From Bacillus sp. ISL-18 (GTDB lineage Bacteria; Bacillota; Bacilli; Bacillales; Cytobacillaceae), in the NCBI RefSeq assembly GCF_018613415.1, contig NZ_JAGGQG010000011.1, positions 1-64,000 on the forward strand: a DNA stretch of 64,000 nt, given 5' to 3'. The position numbers were made by a program, and so were the translations under genes. This document shows positions 24,596 through 34,856 of this stretch, piece by piece. Position 1 is the stretch's first letter; the number at the start of each line of letters is the position of its first letter. A model generated the notes under the pieces. That model was given only the letters and a program-made list of their open reading frames with translations, ran no database searches and was not told where the DNA came from.

Positions 24596-25804
24596 TTAAA
24601 TTTCCTGTCCTTTTGTTTGTTGGACAGATTCCTTTGCCGAAGCATTTTTTTTCGTATGAAGGAAGTAAAAAAGAACCAATCCAATTAAGATATAAAACGA
24701 AGAGAAGCAATAAAGAGTACTGTAATCCATCTTTGAGGCAATAACCCCAACAATAAACGAACCTAACGCAATTCCGGTATCATAGATGGATAAGAACGTG
24801 GCCGTTGCCAAACCTCTTTTTCGAGGTTCTGCATCTTGAATCGCGATCGTTTGGAAGGTTGGGAAAAGGGTACCCCAGCCAATCCCAATCAATCCTGCTG
24901 AAAAAAGGAAGGTAACCGCTCCATTACTTTGACTCAAAATAAACATACCAATCGCGAAAAGAACGATACATGGGAAACTAATCACATTAGGACCATGCTG
25001 ATCCAGCCATTTACCTGTGAAGGGTCTTGACGCTAATAAGACAATCGCGTAGACAACAAAGAACATGCTGGCAATGTGCTCTAAGTGAATTTCACCTGCA
25101 TAAATCGATACAAATGATAATAGAGCAGAATAGACAATCGCCATAAAGCTGCCAACGATTGAAATTGGCACGGCAGAAGCCTCAAACAGGCTGCTGATGG
25201 AAAAAGAAGAATGAGCTTTCGTTTGTTCAGGAGTTTCAAATGTATTATGTTTCACAATTAACCCTGTTATTAAAGAACAAAAAGCTACAATCACACTTAG
25301 AATAAATAATGGACGAGCACCCCATTGCTGCATCGCCAATAACCCCACAAACGGGCCAAAAACCATCGCTAAATTGGTTGACATCGCAAAATAGCCCATT
25401 CCTTCACCACGACGGGAAGCAGGAATGATATCTGCCACAATTGTCCCAACGGCTGTCGTCGCCATACCAAACCCAATCCCATGTAAGAGACGGATCACTA
25501 AGAAACCACCAACGGTTTTAGGTAAGAAATAAAGAAGTGAGGCTGCAGCGAAAAGAAAGAGTGCTGTTAGCAATACCTTCTTATTACCCGCCCGTTCAAG
25601 CCATTGTCCGGCAAGAGGCCGAGAAATAATCGCTGATAGTAAAAAGACCGTTGTCATCAAGCCTGCCATCGAAGAGCTACTATGTAATTCATCAAGGGCG
25701 TAAGAGGGAAGTGTAACAAGCAAGATGTAAAAAGTTAAAAATAGAAAAAGATTACTAAAGGAAATACTAATAAAGTTTTTTGTCCATAGTTTAGGTTTGT
25801 TCAT
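24596..25804 (-). CDS. MFS transporter, 12-TM
   Basis: A 402-aa major facilitator with 12 predicted helices. Motif A-like sequences are SRPLAGQWLERAGNKK (after TM2) and, in the second half, SRPFTGKWLDQHG, the repeated signature of a duplicated 6+6 protein. RLLHGIGFGMATTAVGTIVAD resembles TM4 motif B. It is likely a drug or sugar-metabolite exporter. The ATG at 25804 follows GAGGTG; two codons upstream are not used. It is 15 bp downstream of a marR gene on the same strand, so it is probably the regulated target. Confidence 0.87.
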   Translation of the reverse strand: MNKPKLWTKNFISISFSNLFLFLTFYILLVTLPSYALDELHSSSSMAGLMTTVFLLSAIISRPLAGQWLERAGNKKVLLTALFLFAAASLLYFLPKTVGGFLVIRLLHGIGFGMATTAVGTIVADIIPASRRGEGMGYFAMSTNLAMVFGPFVGLLAMQQWGARPLFILSVIVAFCSLITGLIVKHNTFETPEQTKAHSSFSISSLFEASAVPISIVGSFMAIVYSALLSFVSIYAGEIHLEHIASMFFVVYAIVLLASRPFTGKWLDQHGPNVISFPCIVLFAIGMFILSQSNGAVTFLFSAGLIGIGWGTLFPTFQTIAIQDAEPRKRGLATATFLSIYDTGIALGSFIVGVIASKMDYSTLYCFSSFYILIGLVLFYFLHTKKNASAKESVQQTKGQEI

Positions 25805-25819
25805 GTGATGCACCTCAAT

Positions 25820-26233
25820 TTATAAAATTTGCTGTAACCAGCTTTTTTGGAGTTTTACGAGTTGTTCTCGAGATTCAATGGGAAAGTCTCTCATGAGTTC
25901 ATGATTGACCGAGTTAACAATATGCTCCCATTTTGAATATTCCTGATCAGCCAATTCTGTTAGCTGAACATGTTTTTCACGTTTGTCTTTCCCGGGGACT
26001 TGAGTCACATACCCTTGTTTTACTAAACGTTGAATGGTTCTTGTCATGGGCGGCGCTTCAACAAATAGGTAATCACAAAGTTCTTTTTGTGTCAGTGAAC
26101 CTTTATTTTTCAGAACGTAGATAAGAGCCCACTGGGCACTGTATAGTCCTAATGGTTTTAAGGCTTCATTAAGTTTGTTGGTGAGATGTCTTGAAAGCTG
26201 ATGAAGTGTATGGAATAATTCGTGGGTTAACAT
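25820..26233 (-). CDS. MarR-family transcriptional repressor
   Basis: A 137-aa winged-helix MarR protein. The DNA-binding core is SLTQKELCDYLFVEAPPMTRTIQRLVKQGYVTQ (about residues 47-79), followed by the wing GKDKREKHVQLT. ATG at 26233, where TTGGAGCG gives a ribosome site; a TTG four codons upstream overlaps it. It heads the marR-MFS operon. A perfect 18-bp palindrome in its own leader is the expected autoregulatory operator. Confidence 0.88.
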   Translation of the reverse strand: MLTHELFHTLHQLSRHLTNKLNEALKPLGLYSAQWALIYVLKNKGSLTQKELCDYLFVEAPPMTRTIQRLVKQGYVTQVPGKDKREKHVQLTELADQEYSKWEHIVNSVNHELMRDFPIESREQLVKLQKSWLQQIL

Positions 26234-26257
26234 GGTTCGCTCCAATGTTTTTAAAAT

Positions 26258-26275
26258 TAGTTACCTAGGTAACTA
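26258..26275. promoter_or_regulatory. Perfect 18-bp palindromic MarR operator
   Basis: TAGTTACCTAGGTAACTA is fully self-complementary and lies 25-42 bp upstream of the marR start. MarR dimers bind such 16-20 bp palindromes, so autoregulation of the marR-MFS operon is likely. Confidence 0.75.
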
Positions 26276-26344
26276 TAGTGGAGATTGTAGAAATTGTCAA
26301 GGTGGGATTGAAAAAATGGGCAGGATTTGTGGGAGAATGGGATT

Positions 26345-26490
26345 TACGGAAATAATTGAAATTTGTACGGAATTAATTAGAAAATACGCGGAATTAATTA
26401 GAAAGTGCACGGAATTAATTAGAAAGTACACGGAAATAATTAGAGAGTGTACGGAATTAATTTGAAAATGCACGGAATTATTCCGGCTTC
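26345..26490. repeat. Seven tandem copies of a 21-bp repeat
   Basis: GGAATTAATT-type units start at 26348, 26369, 26390, 26411, 26432, 26453 and 26474, exactly 21 bp apart; the consensus is approximately ACGGAATTAATTAGAAAGT plus two bases. Because 21 is a multiple of 3, heptapeptide-repeat frames stay open on both strands (ELIRKYT on plus, INSVHFL on minus), but none has a convincing start. It lies between marR and the methionine operon terminator. Confidence 0.88.
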
Positions 26491-26591
26491 CCACGGGTAT
26501 AACGCAAAGAAACGCGCAATAAATCAAAATTCCACGGGAAAATCAAAAATCTCACAGAATTACATATGCGCAAAATCCTCAAATCCCATAC

Positions 26592-26626
26592 AAAACAAAG
26601 AATCCGCTGAAGAACCGCGGACTCTT
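26592..26626 (-). terminator. Terminator of the methionine operon
   Basis: On the minus strand GAGTCCGCGGT and AGCGGATTC form an imperfect GC-rich stem around TTCTTC, followed by TTTGTTTTG. Confidence 0.6.
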
Positions 26627-26628
26627 TC

Positions 26629-29600
26629 TTATCTATTCACATTAAAATACCGAGCCTCAGGATGTGCAAACACAATTGCTGAAACCGATGCTTCAGGTTC
26701 CATCATACAGCCTTCCGTTAATTCAATCCCGATCTCTTCAGGGTGAATTAACTTAAACAGCTTCTTCTGATCTTCTAACTCCGGACAAGCCGGGTAACCA
26801 AATGAGAAACGCTGCCCTTGATATTTGGCCGTAAAACGATCCTGCATCGTGAAATCAAGCGGATCTGGGAATCCCCAGCGATCGCGCATCTGGCGGTGAA
26901 TCAACTCGGCAAAGCCTTCAGCAGACTCAAGCGCCAATGATTGAAGCGCATGACTTTCAAGGAATCGTCCCTCAGCCTTAAACTCATCTGCTTTTTGGCG
27001 AATCCCTCTTCCAGCTGTCACTGTAAAGAAGCCAACATAATCCATCACACCGCTGTCAACCGACTTTAAAAAGTCAGCTAAACAAAGGAATGGTGCGGAT
27101 TCCTGACGAGGAAAATCAAAGGTCTCAATAATAGTCTTTTGATCTACCGGATTATAGATATAGACCTTATTCCCGTCCGATTGCGCTGGGAAAAATTGAT
27201 AGGCCGCTGCAGGTGTAATCCAGTTATTTGCACTGGCATCTGCTAACAATTGATCTACCGTTCCTTTAATTTTTAAGGCTTTATCATCCTTTTCGGCAAG
27301 CAGCTTCGAAAGTTTTCCTTTCAAACCAAGATGATGGCCGATCAACATTTGCATATTGATATAAGGCTCAATATGAGAAAGAGAATAAGATCTTAAAATA
27401 TGTCTCTTCGTGTCCATCGGCGTAAAGACAGGTACCTCTGTTGACACCGCAGGTTTCACTTTTACCGCGACAGCACTAGCTGCACGGGTTGGTAATTCCC
27501 GTGGAATCTCCAAAGCTGCCAGCTTTTCTTCTTTATCTTCAAGCAGCTTTTGATACTCTTCTGGTGACTGTAATTGATTGGCAAGCGATAGACCGTTCAT
27601 GGCATCCTTTGCATAAAGGACCAATCCATCATATTCCTTGGCAATCCTGGTATCGGTGAACTTACGAGATAGGGCAGCACCGCCAACAAGAATCGGCACA
27701 GAAATCCCAGCTTCTTTCATATCTTGGGCCGTTAACACCATTTGCTGCGCTGATTTCACCAATAAACCAGATAATCCGACCATATCGGGCTTCTCTTCAC
27801 GAATCGCTTGCACCAAATCCGTTGGAGTAACCTTAATCCCTAAGTCAACGACGTTATAGCCGTTATTACTTAGGATGATATCTACGAGGTTTTTCCCGAT
27901 ATCGTGAACATCACCTTTAACCGTTGCTAAAATAACCTTCCCCTTAGAGGCAGAAACATCGCCTTTTTCCATATGAGGCTCTAGGAAGGAAACAGAGGCT
28001 TTCATGACCTCCGCACTTTGCAGAACCTCCGCGACAATTAACTGGTTATCATTAAAGAGGCGGCCAACTTCTTTCATGCCATCCATTAATGGACCGTTAA
28101 TAATATCTAATGGAGCAGGGTAGGAGGCAAGCGCTAATTCTAAATCAGGAAGCAAACCTTCTTTTGTTCCTTCAATCACATAGTAGGCTAAGCGCTCTTC
28201 CAATGTCATATTTGGTATGGTTGTCTTTGCTTCCTTCTTTTTCCCACGGTAAAACTCGGTAAATGTAGCTAATGTTTCATCGGTTGTATCAAATAACAAA
28301 GCCTCTGCTAATTGCACTTCTTCCTTTGAAATCGAAGCAAAGCGCTCCAGCTTTTCCGTATTCACAATCGCATAATCCAAGCCAGCCTGCGTACAATGGT
28401 AGAGGAAGACCGAATTCAGCACCTCGCGTCCGACAGGAGGAAGACCGAAGGAAACGTTACTAATTCCAAGGATGGTCTGCACTTCCGGCATCGCTTCTTT
28501 AATCATCCTAATTCCTTCTACGGTTGCCTTAGCTGAGCCAATATATTGTTCATCCCCTGTACCAACTGGGAAAACAAGCGGGTCAAAAATGAGATCTTGT
28601 GACTTAAGGCCATATTTATGAACTAACAGGTCATGGGAACGTTTGGCAATGGCCAGTTTCCGTTCAGCTGAAACTCCCATTCCTTCTTCATCAATTGTTC
28701 CCACAACGACAGCCGCACCATATCGGTGAATTAACGGTACAATCGCTTCAAAGCGCTCTTCGCCATCCTCAAGGTTGATCGAGTTGATAATGGCTTTCCC
28801 TTGAGAATATTTGAGTGCTCTTTCGATGACCTTTTCATCCGTAGAATCAATAACAAGCGGAACCTTAACCTTTTTAACGACTTCCTTAATGAAATTCTCC
28901 ATATCAATCATTTCGTCACGATCGGGATCGGCAAGGCAAATATCAATAACATGGGCGCCGCCCTTAACCTGAGCGCGGGCAATTTCCGACGCTTCTTCAA
29001 ATTTGCCTTCTGTAATTAATCGTTTGAATTTACGAGAACCGATAACGTTTGTACGTTCTCCAACCATGATTGGCCGTAAAGTAGGATCATCGTAAATAAA
29101 TGGCTCAATACCAGAAACCATGTGCGTGCTTGTTGATTGGAACGGACGTGGCTGGTATTGTTTCATCGCCTCAGCAATGACCTTGATATGTTCAGGTGTT
29201 GTACCACAGCAGCCGCCGACAATATTCAACCAGCCATGTGCCGCAAAATCGGAAAGCTTTTTCGCCAATATTTCTGGTGTTTCGTGATAGTGTCCGTCTT
29301 CATCAGGCAAGCCGGCATTTGGATAACAGCTGACAGCGGTTGTTGCCAAACCTGCAAGTGAACGAATATGGTCCTGCATGAATTCAGGGCCGGTCGCACA
29401 GTTAAGACCGACGGCGATCGGATTCATGTGTTCCACAGAAATAAAGAACGACTCAATTGTTTGCCCGGCCAAGGTTGTCCCCATTGGTTCAATGGTTCCG
29501 GAAATAAACAGCGGCAGGGTTTTACCCGTTTTTGAAAAAGCACTTTGAATTCCTACAAAACCAGCTTTCACATTTAATAAGTCCTGGCTAGTTTCTAGTA

Positions 29601-30078
29601 AAAGTAAATCAACACCGCCATCGATTAACCCAATCGCCTGCTCTTCATAAGTAGCAGAGAGGGCATCGAAAGTGGTTCCGCCTGTTACACTTAAGGTTTT
29701 GGTTGTCGGACCCATGGAACCAGCTACATAACGAGGCCATTCATCGGTCGATACGCTCATTGCTTCTCTGACAGCCAGCATCGATGCGATTTTATTAATC
29801 TCATAAGCTTTAAATCCCAGTTCATATTCATCTAAAACAAGGCTTGTTGCCCCAAACGTATTCGTTTCAATAATGTCTGCACCGGCTTCTAAATATTCCC
29901 GATGAATACGAGAAATGACGGAAGGAGCTGTTAGAACGAGGTGTTCGTTACAGCCCTCATACTGCTCGCCGCCAAAATCTTCTGCTGTAAGATCGGCTTG
30001 CTGCAGCATTGTACCCATTGCACCGTCCATGACTAAGATGCGCTTTTTAAGTTGTTCAGAAAATGGTGTTTTCGGCAT
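26629..30078 (-). CDS. metH: Cobalamin-dependent methionine synthase
   Basis: A 1149-aa four-module enzyme that methylates homocysteine from methyl-tetrahydrofolate via cobalamin. It has a homocysteine-binding domain (about residues 1-320) with zinc cysteines in GLNCATGP and [12 protein letters not shown] pterin-binding domain follows (about 345-610). The B12 cap and Rossmann domain (about 635-880) has the DVHDIGKN lower-ligand motif. The C-terminal activation domain runs to 1149. ATG at 30078 with AGGGGGGG upstream. The start lies 23 bp inside the 3' end of yitJ, indicating translational coupling. Confidence 0.95.
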   Translation of the reverse strand: MPKTPFSEQLKKRILVMDGAMGTMLQQADLTAEDFGGEQYEGCNEHLVLTAPSVISRIHREYLEAGADIIETNTFGATSLVLDEYELGFKAYEINKIASMLAVREAMSVSTDEWPRYVAGSMGPTTKTLSVTGGTTFDALSATYEEQAIGLIDGGVDLLLLETSQDLLNVKAGFVGIQSAFSKTGKTLPLFISGTIEPMGTTLAGQTIESFFISVEHMNPIAVGLNCATGPEFMQDHIRSLAGLATTAVSCYPNAGLPDEDGHYHETPEILAKKLSDFAAHGWLNIVGGCCGTTPEHIKVIAEAMKQYQPRPFQSTSTHMVSGIEPFIYDDPTLRPIMVGERTNVIGSRKFKRLITEGKFEEASEIARAQVKGGAHVIDICLADPDRDEMIDMENFIKEVVKKVKVPLVIDSTDEKVIERALKYSQGKAIINSINLEDGEERFEAIVPLIHRYGAAVVVGTIDEEGMGVSAERKLAIAKRSHDLLVHKYGLKSQDLIFDPLVFPVGTGDEQYIGSAKATVEGIRMIKEAMPEVQTILGISNVSFGLPPVGREVLNSVFLYHCTQAGLDYAIVNTEKLERFASISKEEVQLAEALLFDTTDETLATFTEFYRGKKKEAKTTIPNMTLEERLAYYVIEGTKEGLLPDLELALASYPAPLDIINGPLMDGMKEVGRLFNDNQLIVAEVLQSAEVMKASVSFLEPHMEKGDVSASKGKVILATVKGDVHDIGKNLVDIILSNNGYNVVDLGIKVTPTDLVQAIREEKPDMVGLSGLLVKSAQQMVLTAQDMKEAGISVPILVGGAALSRKFTDTRIAKEYDGLVLYAKDAMNGLSLANQLQSPEEYQKLLEDKEEKLAALEIPRELPTRAASAVAVKVKPAVSTEVPVFTPMDTKRHILRSYSLSHIEPYINMQMLIGHHLGLKGKLSKLLAEKDDKALKIKGTVDQLLADASANNWITPAAAYQFFPAQSDGNKVYIYNPVDQKTIIETFDFPRQESAPFLCLADFLKSVDSGVMDYVGFFTVTAGRGIRQKADEFKAEGRFLESHALQSLALESAEGFAELIHRQMRDRWGFPDPLDFTMQDRFTAKYQGQRFSFGYPACPELEDQKKLFKLIHPEEIGIELTEGCMMEPEASVSAIVFAHPEARYFNVNR

Positions 30079-31915
30079 AGCTGCCCCCCCTAATCTCACT
30101 AGCCCGCTGGTTTGTATAAGCAGCAAGTTCTGCTGTTAATTCAAACCTTAAGAATGGTGTAATTAAATAAATTCCATTAAATAAATCTAATGCTGTATCA
30201 ATCAAGGACTTCGTAATCGCAATTCCTTCTCTAGCGGCCTGAAGCGGGTTATCATTCAAGAGAGCCATCCGGTCACGAATCGAATCGGCAATTTTGATCC
30301 CAGGCACTTCATTATGAAGAAACTCTGCGTTTTTACTGCTGGTTAACGGCATTAAGCCAATGTAAATCGGTGTATCAAGATGTTTGGTATTTTCATAGAC
30401 TTCAATCAATTTCTCCTCAGAAAAAACTGGCTGAGAAATAAAGTAATCGGCACCATATTGAATCTTCTTCTCCAAACGCTTTACGGCTTTCTCAACCGAG
30501 CGGACATTTGGATTAAAGGCTGCTGCTACACTAAAAGCTGTTTTTTGTCCTAAATCTTTACCAGAGAAGGACAAGCCTTCGTTCATCTGTTTGATCATTT
30601 GAATCAGTTCAAACGACGACACATCATAAACGGAAGAGGCACCAGGGAAATCTCCGACTCTAGCAGGGTCTCCCGTAATCGCTAAGATATCATTCATTCC
30701 AAGGGTGTGAAGTCCCATTAGGTGCGATTGCAGCCCGATGATATTGCGGTCACGGCAGGCAAGATGAATCAGCGGGCGCATAGCGTATTCATTTTTTAAA
30801 AGATAGCCTAAGGATTCATTGGAAATCCGAACGGTTGCCAGTGAATTATCCGCAAGTGTGATCGAATCGATTCCCGCTTTTTTAAGCGCCTTAGCCCCTT
30901 CGAAAAACTTGGTCGTATCCAGCTTCCGAGGAGGGTCTAATTCAACAATCACTGAAGGCCGTTCTTTCACGATTTCCTGCAGGGGAGTGAATTCCCTTTT
31001 AGGAGTTGATTCGACAATAATCGGCTTTTGTTTCAATTTTACAACTTTTTCAGTCACAGGGATACTATTCTTTAATTCAGATGCATAGGCGCGAATATGG
31101 TCGGGTGTTGTACCGCAGCAGCCGCCGAGTAACCGAACTCCTTGACTGCGAAAGCTTTGCGCTGATTTTTGAAAATAATCGGCATCGCCTTCATAATGAA
31201 ACTTTCCGTCTGTATAGGTAGGAAGGCTGGCGTTTGGATACGCAGAGAGAAAGGCATGCTTTGGAATTTCCACCTGTTCTAAAGCTAATAACATATGGTG
31301 CGGACCTAAGCGGCAATTGAGGCCGACAACATCGGCGCCAAGGCCTTCCAGTCTTTTTAACGCATCATTAACAGGTGTCCGGTCCTGTAAGAAACCAGGG
31401 TCCTGAAGGGAAACCTGAGTGATAATGGGCAGCTTTGTTTCCTTCCGGGCAATCGTTAGGACGGTTTCAAGTTCTTCTAAATCGTAAAAGGTTTCGAGCA
31501 ATAGCCCATCCACACCTTCAAGGAGCAAACAATATAATTGCTCCCGAAAGCTCCGTTTTAATTCTTCTATTGTCATCGAACTTGTTTTAATACCACGGTT
31601 GCCGCCAATAGTCCCGACGACAAAAGCATTTGATTGAGCGGCTTTTTTAGCATTCCGGACGGCAGCGCTGTTGATTTCCTTAACCGAGTCTTCTAATCCA
31701 TATCGCTGCAGCTTTAAATAATTGGCCGCATAGGTATGGGTTTGAATCACATCCGCTCCGGCATCAATATAGGCTCGATGAATATTTTGGATTTGCTCCG
31801 GTTGAGATAAATTCAACTCTTCCGAACACGTATCCACACCGAACGAATATAGCAGCGTGCCCATCGCACCATCCGCAATGAGGATTTGTTTTTGTAATTT
31901 TTCTAAAAGGTTCAT
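30056..31915 (-). CDS. yitJ: Bifunctional homocysteine S-methyltransferase / methylenetetrahydrofolate reductase
   Basis: A 619-aa fusion. The N-terminal homocysteine S-methyltransferase domain (about 1-300) carries GLNCRLGP and [11 protein letters not shown] zinc ligands. The C-terminal MetF-type FAD domain (about 320-619) includes [15 protein letters not shown] and [14 protein letters not shown]. It supplies methyl-tetrahydrofolate for methionine synthesis. The second of two nearby ATGs (31915) has better spacing to AAGGGGA. It overlaps metH at its 3' end and follows metC after a very short gap, so the four genes are one operon. Confidence 0.93.
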   Translation of the reverse strand: MNLLEKLQKQILIADGAMGTLLYSFGVDTCSEELNLSQPEQIQNIHRAYIDAGADVIQTHTYAANYLKLQRYGLEDSVKEINSAAVRNAKKAAQSNAFVVGTIGGNRGIKTSSMTIEELKRSFREQLYCLLLEGVDGLLLETFYDLEELETVLTIARKETKLPIITQVSLQDPGFLQDRTPVNDALKRLEGLGADVVGLNCRLGPHHMLLALEQVEIPKHAFLSAYPNASLPTYTDGKFHYEGDADYFQKSAQSFRSQGVRLLGGCCGTTPDHIRAYASELKNSIPVTEKVVKLKQKPIIVESTPKREFTPLQEIVKERPSVIVELDPPRKLDTTKFFEGAKALKKAGIDSITLADNSLATVRISNESLGYLLKNEYAMRPLIHLACRDRNIIGLQSHLMGLHTLGMNDILAITGDPARVGDFPGASSVYDVSSFELIQMIKQMNEGLSFSGKDLGQKTAFSVAAAFNPNVRSVEKAVKRLEKKIQYGADYFISQPVFSEEKLIEVYENTKHLDTPIYIGLMPLTSSKNAEFLHNEVPGIKIADSIRDRMALLNDNPLQAAREGIAITKSLIDTALDLFNGIYLITPFLRFELTAELAAYTNQRASEIRGGSYAENTIF

Positions 31916-31917
31916 AA

Positions 31918-33105
31918 TCATTCCCCTTGATGTAGGACGAGATGTTTAGTACGAACTTGCTCAAGTGCCTGCGAAAAATCTTTTATTAAATCATCAGGAT
32001 TTTCAAGTCCCACTGATAGTCGGACGAGTCCATCGGTAATTCCGCGCTGATGGCGGTCCTCACGAGACATAGCAGCATGAGACATTTTCGCTGGATAAGA
32101 GAGAATGGATTCTACCGCACCTAAACTGACGGCAAATACAGGTATTTTCACATTCGCAACAAAGGTGCGAAGCGCATCTTCAGTCGCTAATTCAAACGAT
32201 AAAACAGCTCCTGGACCATCTGCTTGCTCTTTTTGAATTTGATATTGCGGGTGGCTTTCAAGCCCTGGATAGTGAACTTTTTCCACAAGTGGATGGGAAT
32301 CTAAAAATTCTGCCATTTTTATCGCTGATTTTTGTGATTGCTCGAGGCGGACACTTAGCGTCTTAATTCCTCGTAGTACGAGCCAGGCATCTTGGACACC
32401 CAAGATGGCACCAAAACTATTTTGTAAGAATCCTAAGCGTTTAGCTAACTCTTCATCTTTAACAACGGCAAGACCTGCTACGACATCACTATGTCCTGCC
32501 AAAAATTTCGTTGCACTATGAAGGACAACATCTGCACCAAGTGCTAACGGTTTTTGGTGGGAAGGAGTCAGGAATGTGTTATCAACAAATGTTAACGCTC
32601 CGATTTCTTGTGCAATCCTACTAACCGCTCTAATATCCGTTACTTTCATTAATGGATTGGAAGGTGTTTCGACATAAAAGGCTTTTGTATTCGGCTGAAT
32701 CGCTTCTTTTACTTCCGCCAAATTGGTCATATCGACAAACGTATGTTCAATCCCAAGTCTTGTCAGAACTTGAGTGACCATCCGGAAGGTACCGCCGTAC
32801 ACATCCTCGGTGATCACAATGTGGTCCCCAGATGATAGAAGAAGGAAGGCAGTTGAAATAGCGGCCATTCCTGATGCAAACGCAAATCCTTTCACTCCGC
32901 CTTCAAGTTCTGCAATTACATCCTCAAGTGCTTCACGAGTTGGATTCAAACTGCGGCCATAATCATACTTCCCAAATGAATCAAAATCAGCTTGATGGAA
33001 GGTGGACGCATGCTGGATCGGTACACTAACTGCCCCTGTTACTGGATCAATTTTATGCTTATTGTGGAGCAGTCTGGTTTCAAAGCTATATTCTTCGTGT
33101 GCCAT
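31918..33105 (-). CDS. metC: Cystathionine beta-lyase
   Basis: A 395-aa PLP enzyme converting cystathionine to homocysteine. The Schiff-base Lys200 is in [21 protein letters not shown] (about residues 49-57) and ASGMAA (77-82) contact the cofactor phosphate. It lies 2 bp downstream of metI in the S-box operon, matching B. subtilis metIC. Start at 33105 ([14 protein letters not shown]). Confidence 0.92.
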   Translation of the reverse strand: MAHEEYSFETRLLHNKHKIDPVTGAVSVPIQHASTFHQADFDSFGKYDYGRSLNPTREALEDVIAELEGGVKGFAFASGMAAISTAFLLLSSGDHIVITEDVYGGTFRMVTQVLTRLGIEHTFVDMTNLAEVKEAIQPNTKAFYVETPSNPLMKVTDIRAVSRIAQEIGALTFVDNTFLTPSHQKPLALGADVVLHSATKFLAGHSDVVAGLAVVKDEELAKRLGFLQNSFGAILGVQDAWLVLRGIKTLSVRLEQSQKSAIKMAEFLDSHPLVEKVHYPGLESHPQYQIQKEQADGPGAVLSFELATEDALRTFVANVKIPVFAVSLGAVESILSYPAKMSHAAMSREDRHQRGITDGLVRLSVGLENPDDLIKDFSQALEQVRTKHLVLHQGE

Positions 33106-33107
33106 TA

Positions 33108-34220
33108 TTATGCGATCACTCCTTCTTGAACTCTAGCAAAAGCGTTCTGTAAGTCTTCAATAATATCTTGTGAATCTTCAATTCCAACAGAGAAACGTAA
33201 TAAACGGTTGCAAACTCCGGCTTGAATGCGAATCTCTTCGGGGATATCCATATGTGTTTGCGTTGCTGGGTACGTAATGAAGCTTTCCGTTCCGCCTAAG
33301 CTTTCGGCAAAACTGATTAAATTTAAATTCTGTAAGAATGGATTTACCCATGCTTCGTCTTTAATTCTAAAAGAAACCATTCCACCGCGTCCTGGGTAGA
33401 GAACATCTGTTATAGCATCACTGTTTGAAAGGAATTCAACGATGGCTTTCGCATTCTTTTCATGTCGGTCCATGCGTAGGGACAATGTTTTCATTCCGCG
33501 CATTAATAACCAAGAGTCGAATGGACTTAACACCGCACCGGCTCCGTTGTGATGGAAGGCTAAGCCTTCACAAAGTTCTTTACCTTTCGCTACAACAAGG
33601 CCAGCCAGGACATCATTATGACCTCCAAGGTATTTCGTTCCGCTGTGGATGACAATATCCGCACCAAGGCTGATCGGCTGTTGTAAAAGCGGTGTATAGA
33701 ACGTATTATCTACGATTAACAATAATCCATGCTGCTTAGCAATCTTTGAAATCGCCGCAATATCCGATTCCTGCATAAGCGGATTGGTTGGTGTTTCTAG
33801 GAAAATCGCCTTTGTTTGCGGAGTGATTTTTTTCTCCACTTCGTCCGGACAACAGGTATTTACGTATTGAGTCTTTAAGCCCCATTTTTTATAGCCTTTT
33901 TCTAATAGGCGGTAAGTTCCGCCATATAAATCATCGCTGACAATCCATTCATCACCAGATTCAAATAAGGCAAGAATAAGTTGGATAGCAGCCATTCCAG
34001 AACTGCAGGCAAATCCTTGATCCGCACCTTCTAAATCAGCGATCGTCTTTTCAAGGAGCTGACGGGTCGGGTTTCCTGTGCGGGTATAGTCAAACCCGGT
34101 TGATTGCCCGATTCCTTCATGGCGAAAGGCTGTAGAGAAGTATACAGGCGGGTTGACGGTTCCAGTTGTTGTTTCGCTGCGGTTGCCTATTTGGGCAAGT
34201 TTTGTATCGATTTTGTACAT
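33108..34220 (-). CDS. metI: Cystathionine gamma-synthase / O-acetylhomoserine thiolyase
   Basis: A 370-aa PLP enzyme of the trans-sulfuration family. Lys196 in HSGTKYLGGHND is the cofactor lysine, with YTRTGNPTR (about residues 45-53) and SSGMAA (73-78). It is the first gene after an S-box riboswitch, identifying it as MetI. ATG at 34220 with AAGGAG upstream; the longer open frame extends into the riboswitch and is not coding. It produces cystathionine or homocysteine from an O-acylated homoserine. Confidence 0.93.
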   Translation of the reverse strand: MYKIDTKLAQIGNRSETTTGTVNPPVYFSTAFRHEGIGQSTGFDYTRTGNPTRQLLEKTIADLEGADQGFACSSGMAAIQLILALFESGDEWIVSDDLYGGTYRLLEKGYKKWGLKTQYVNTCCPDEVEKKITPQTKAIFLETPTNPLMQESDIAAISKIAKQHGLLLIVDNTFYTPLLQQPISLGADIVIHSGTKYLGGHNDVLAGLVVAKGKELCEGLAFHHNGAGAVLSPFDSWLLMRGMKTLSLRMDRHEKNAKAIVEFLSNSDAITDVLYPGRGGMVSFRIKDEAWVNPFLQNLNLISFAESLGGTESFITYPATQTHMDIPEEIRIQAGVCNRLLRFSVGIEDSQDIIEDLQNAFARVQEGVIA

Positions 34221-34295
34221 GACGGACACTCCTTGTAGTAAATAAAGTTTATAATGTTTCGCATTAACGCGATTGAGTAATAAAGCTTTTAGATA

Positions 34296-34470
34296 AATAA
34301 AAAAAGTCTTCTTATAAGAAGAAGACTTTTGGATGCACAACGCATTTGTCATTCTTCTTATCTTGCAAATTAGTAAATTTGCAGGACTTAGCACCTTTTC
34401 AATGAGAAAAAACATTGAAGGTTGCTGAGGTGTCGCAGGGCCCTTCCCTCAACCTCTCTTGATAAGAAAA
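34296..34470 (-). ncRNA. SAM-I (S-box) riboswitch with terminator
   Basis: On the minus strand: P1 CTTATC (34466-34461) pairs with GATAAG (34362-34357). Between them are the conserved AGAGAGGTTGAGGGA, GGGCCCTGCGACACCTCAGC and AAGGTGCTAAGTCCTGC segments. Downstream is a terminator stem, AAGTCTTCTT/AAGAAGACTT (34302-34330), followed by Ts. SAM binding would terminate metI-metC-yitJ-metH transcription. Confidence 0.96.
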
Positions 34471-34491
34471 CAATTATTAGATTATTTATAA

Positions 34492-34520
34492 AATTTACTA
34501 CAAATTTTGCGGTATGTCAA
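34492..34520 (-). promoter_or_regulatory. Sigma-A promoter of the methionine operon
   Basis: Minus strand TTGACA (34520-34515), 17 bp, TAAATT (34497-34492), about 20 bp upstream of the S-box aptamer. Confidence 0.55.
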
Positions 34521-34608
34521 TTTGTTTTTTTAGCAATAACTATATCAATGAAGAAACTAGGCGAAAAATCTTTATATAAAAATATATTAATAGTTAATGG
34601 AAAAATTG

Positions 34609-34637
34609 TTGACAGTGGTAGTTTATGGATTTATTAT
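34609..34637 (+). promoter_or_regulatory. Sigma-A promoter of the lasso-peptide operon
   Basis: TTGACA at 34609-34614, a 17-bp spacer, and TATTAT at 34632-34637. The predicted start is near 34644, giving a leader of roughly 210 nt before the cyclase. It is divergent from the methionine operon promoter. Confidence 0.7.
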
Positions 34638-34650
34638 AGGGTTATAAGTT

Positions 34651-34666
34651 GTTCTCAATAAAGAAC
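34651..34666. promoter_or_regulatory. SinR-type inverted operator in the lasso promoter region
   Basis: GTTCTCAATAAAGAAC contains one exact SinR box (GTTCTTT, on the minus strand) and one near-box, as GTTCT-N6-AGAAC. It lies just downstream of the predicted start site. It is followed by TAATAT, giving 13 nt (AAAGAACTAATAT) identical to the eps promoter at 41901-41913; a second promoter using this -10 has a poor -35. Confidence 0.6.
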
Positions 34667-34856
34667 TAATATAGGTATTATGTAATGGGATTTAGTAGTT
34701 TTGATACATAACATTAATAAAATTATACCATAGATTCAGGAAAATAAATGAAAAGATATTTCCTTTAGTTAACTATGGATTTGATGTTCTATTTAGTGAA
34801 CTTACATTTCGGTTAATAGATTTTTAAACTGGTGAAATGTATGGCAGGAGGAAAAG

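Noticed and set aside
26232..26527. ORFs with heptapeptide repeats on both strands
   Set aside because: They arise because the 21-bp array has a period divisible by 3; no ribosome site or conserved start supports translation.
34221..34415. Upstream extension of metI
   Set aside because: This stretch contains the S-box terminator, and the ATG at 34220 has its own AAGGAG site.
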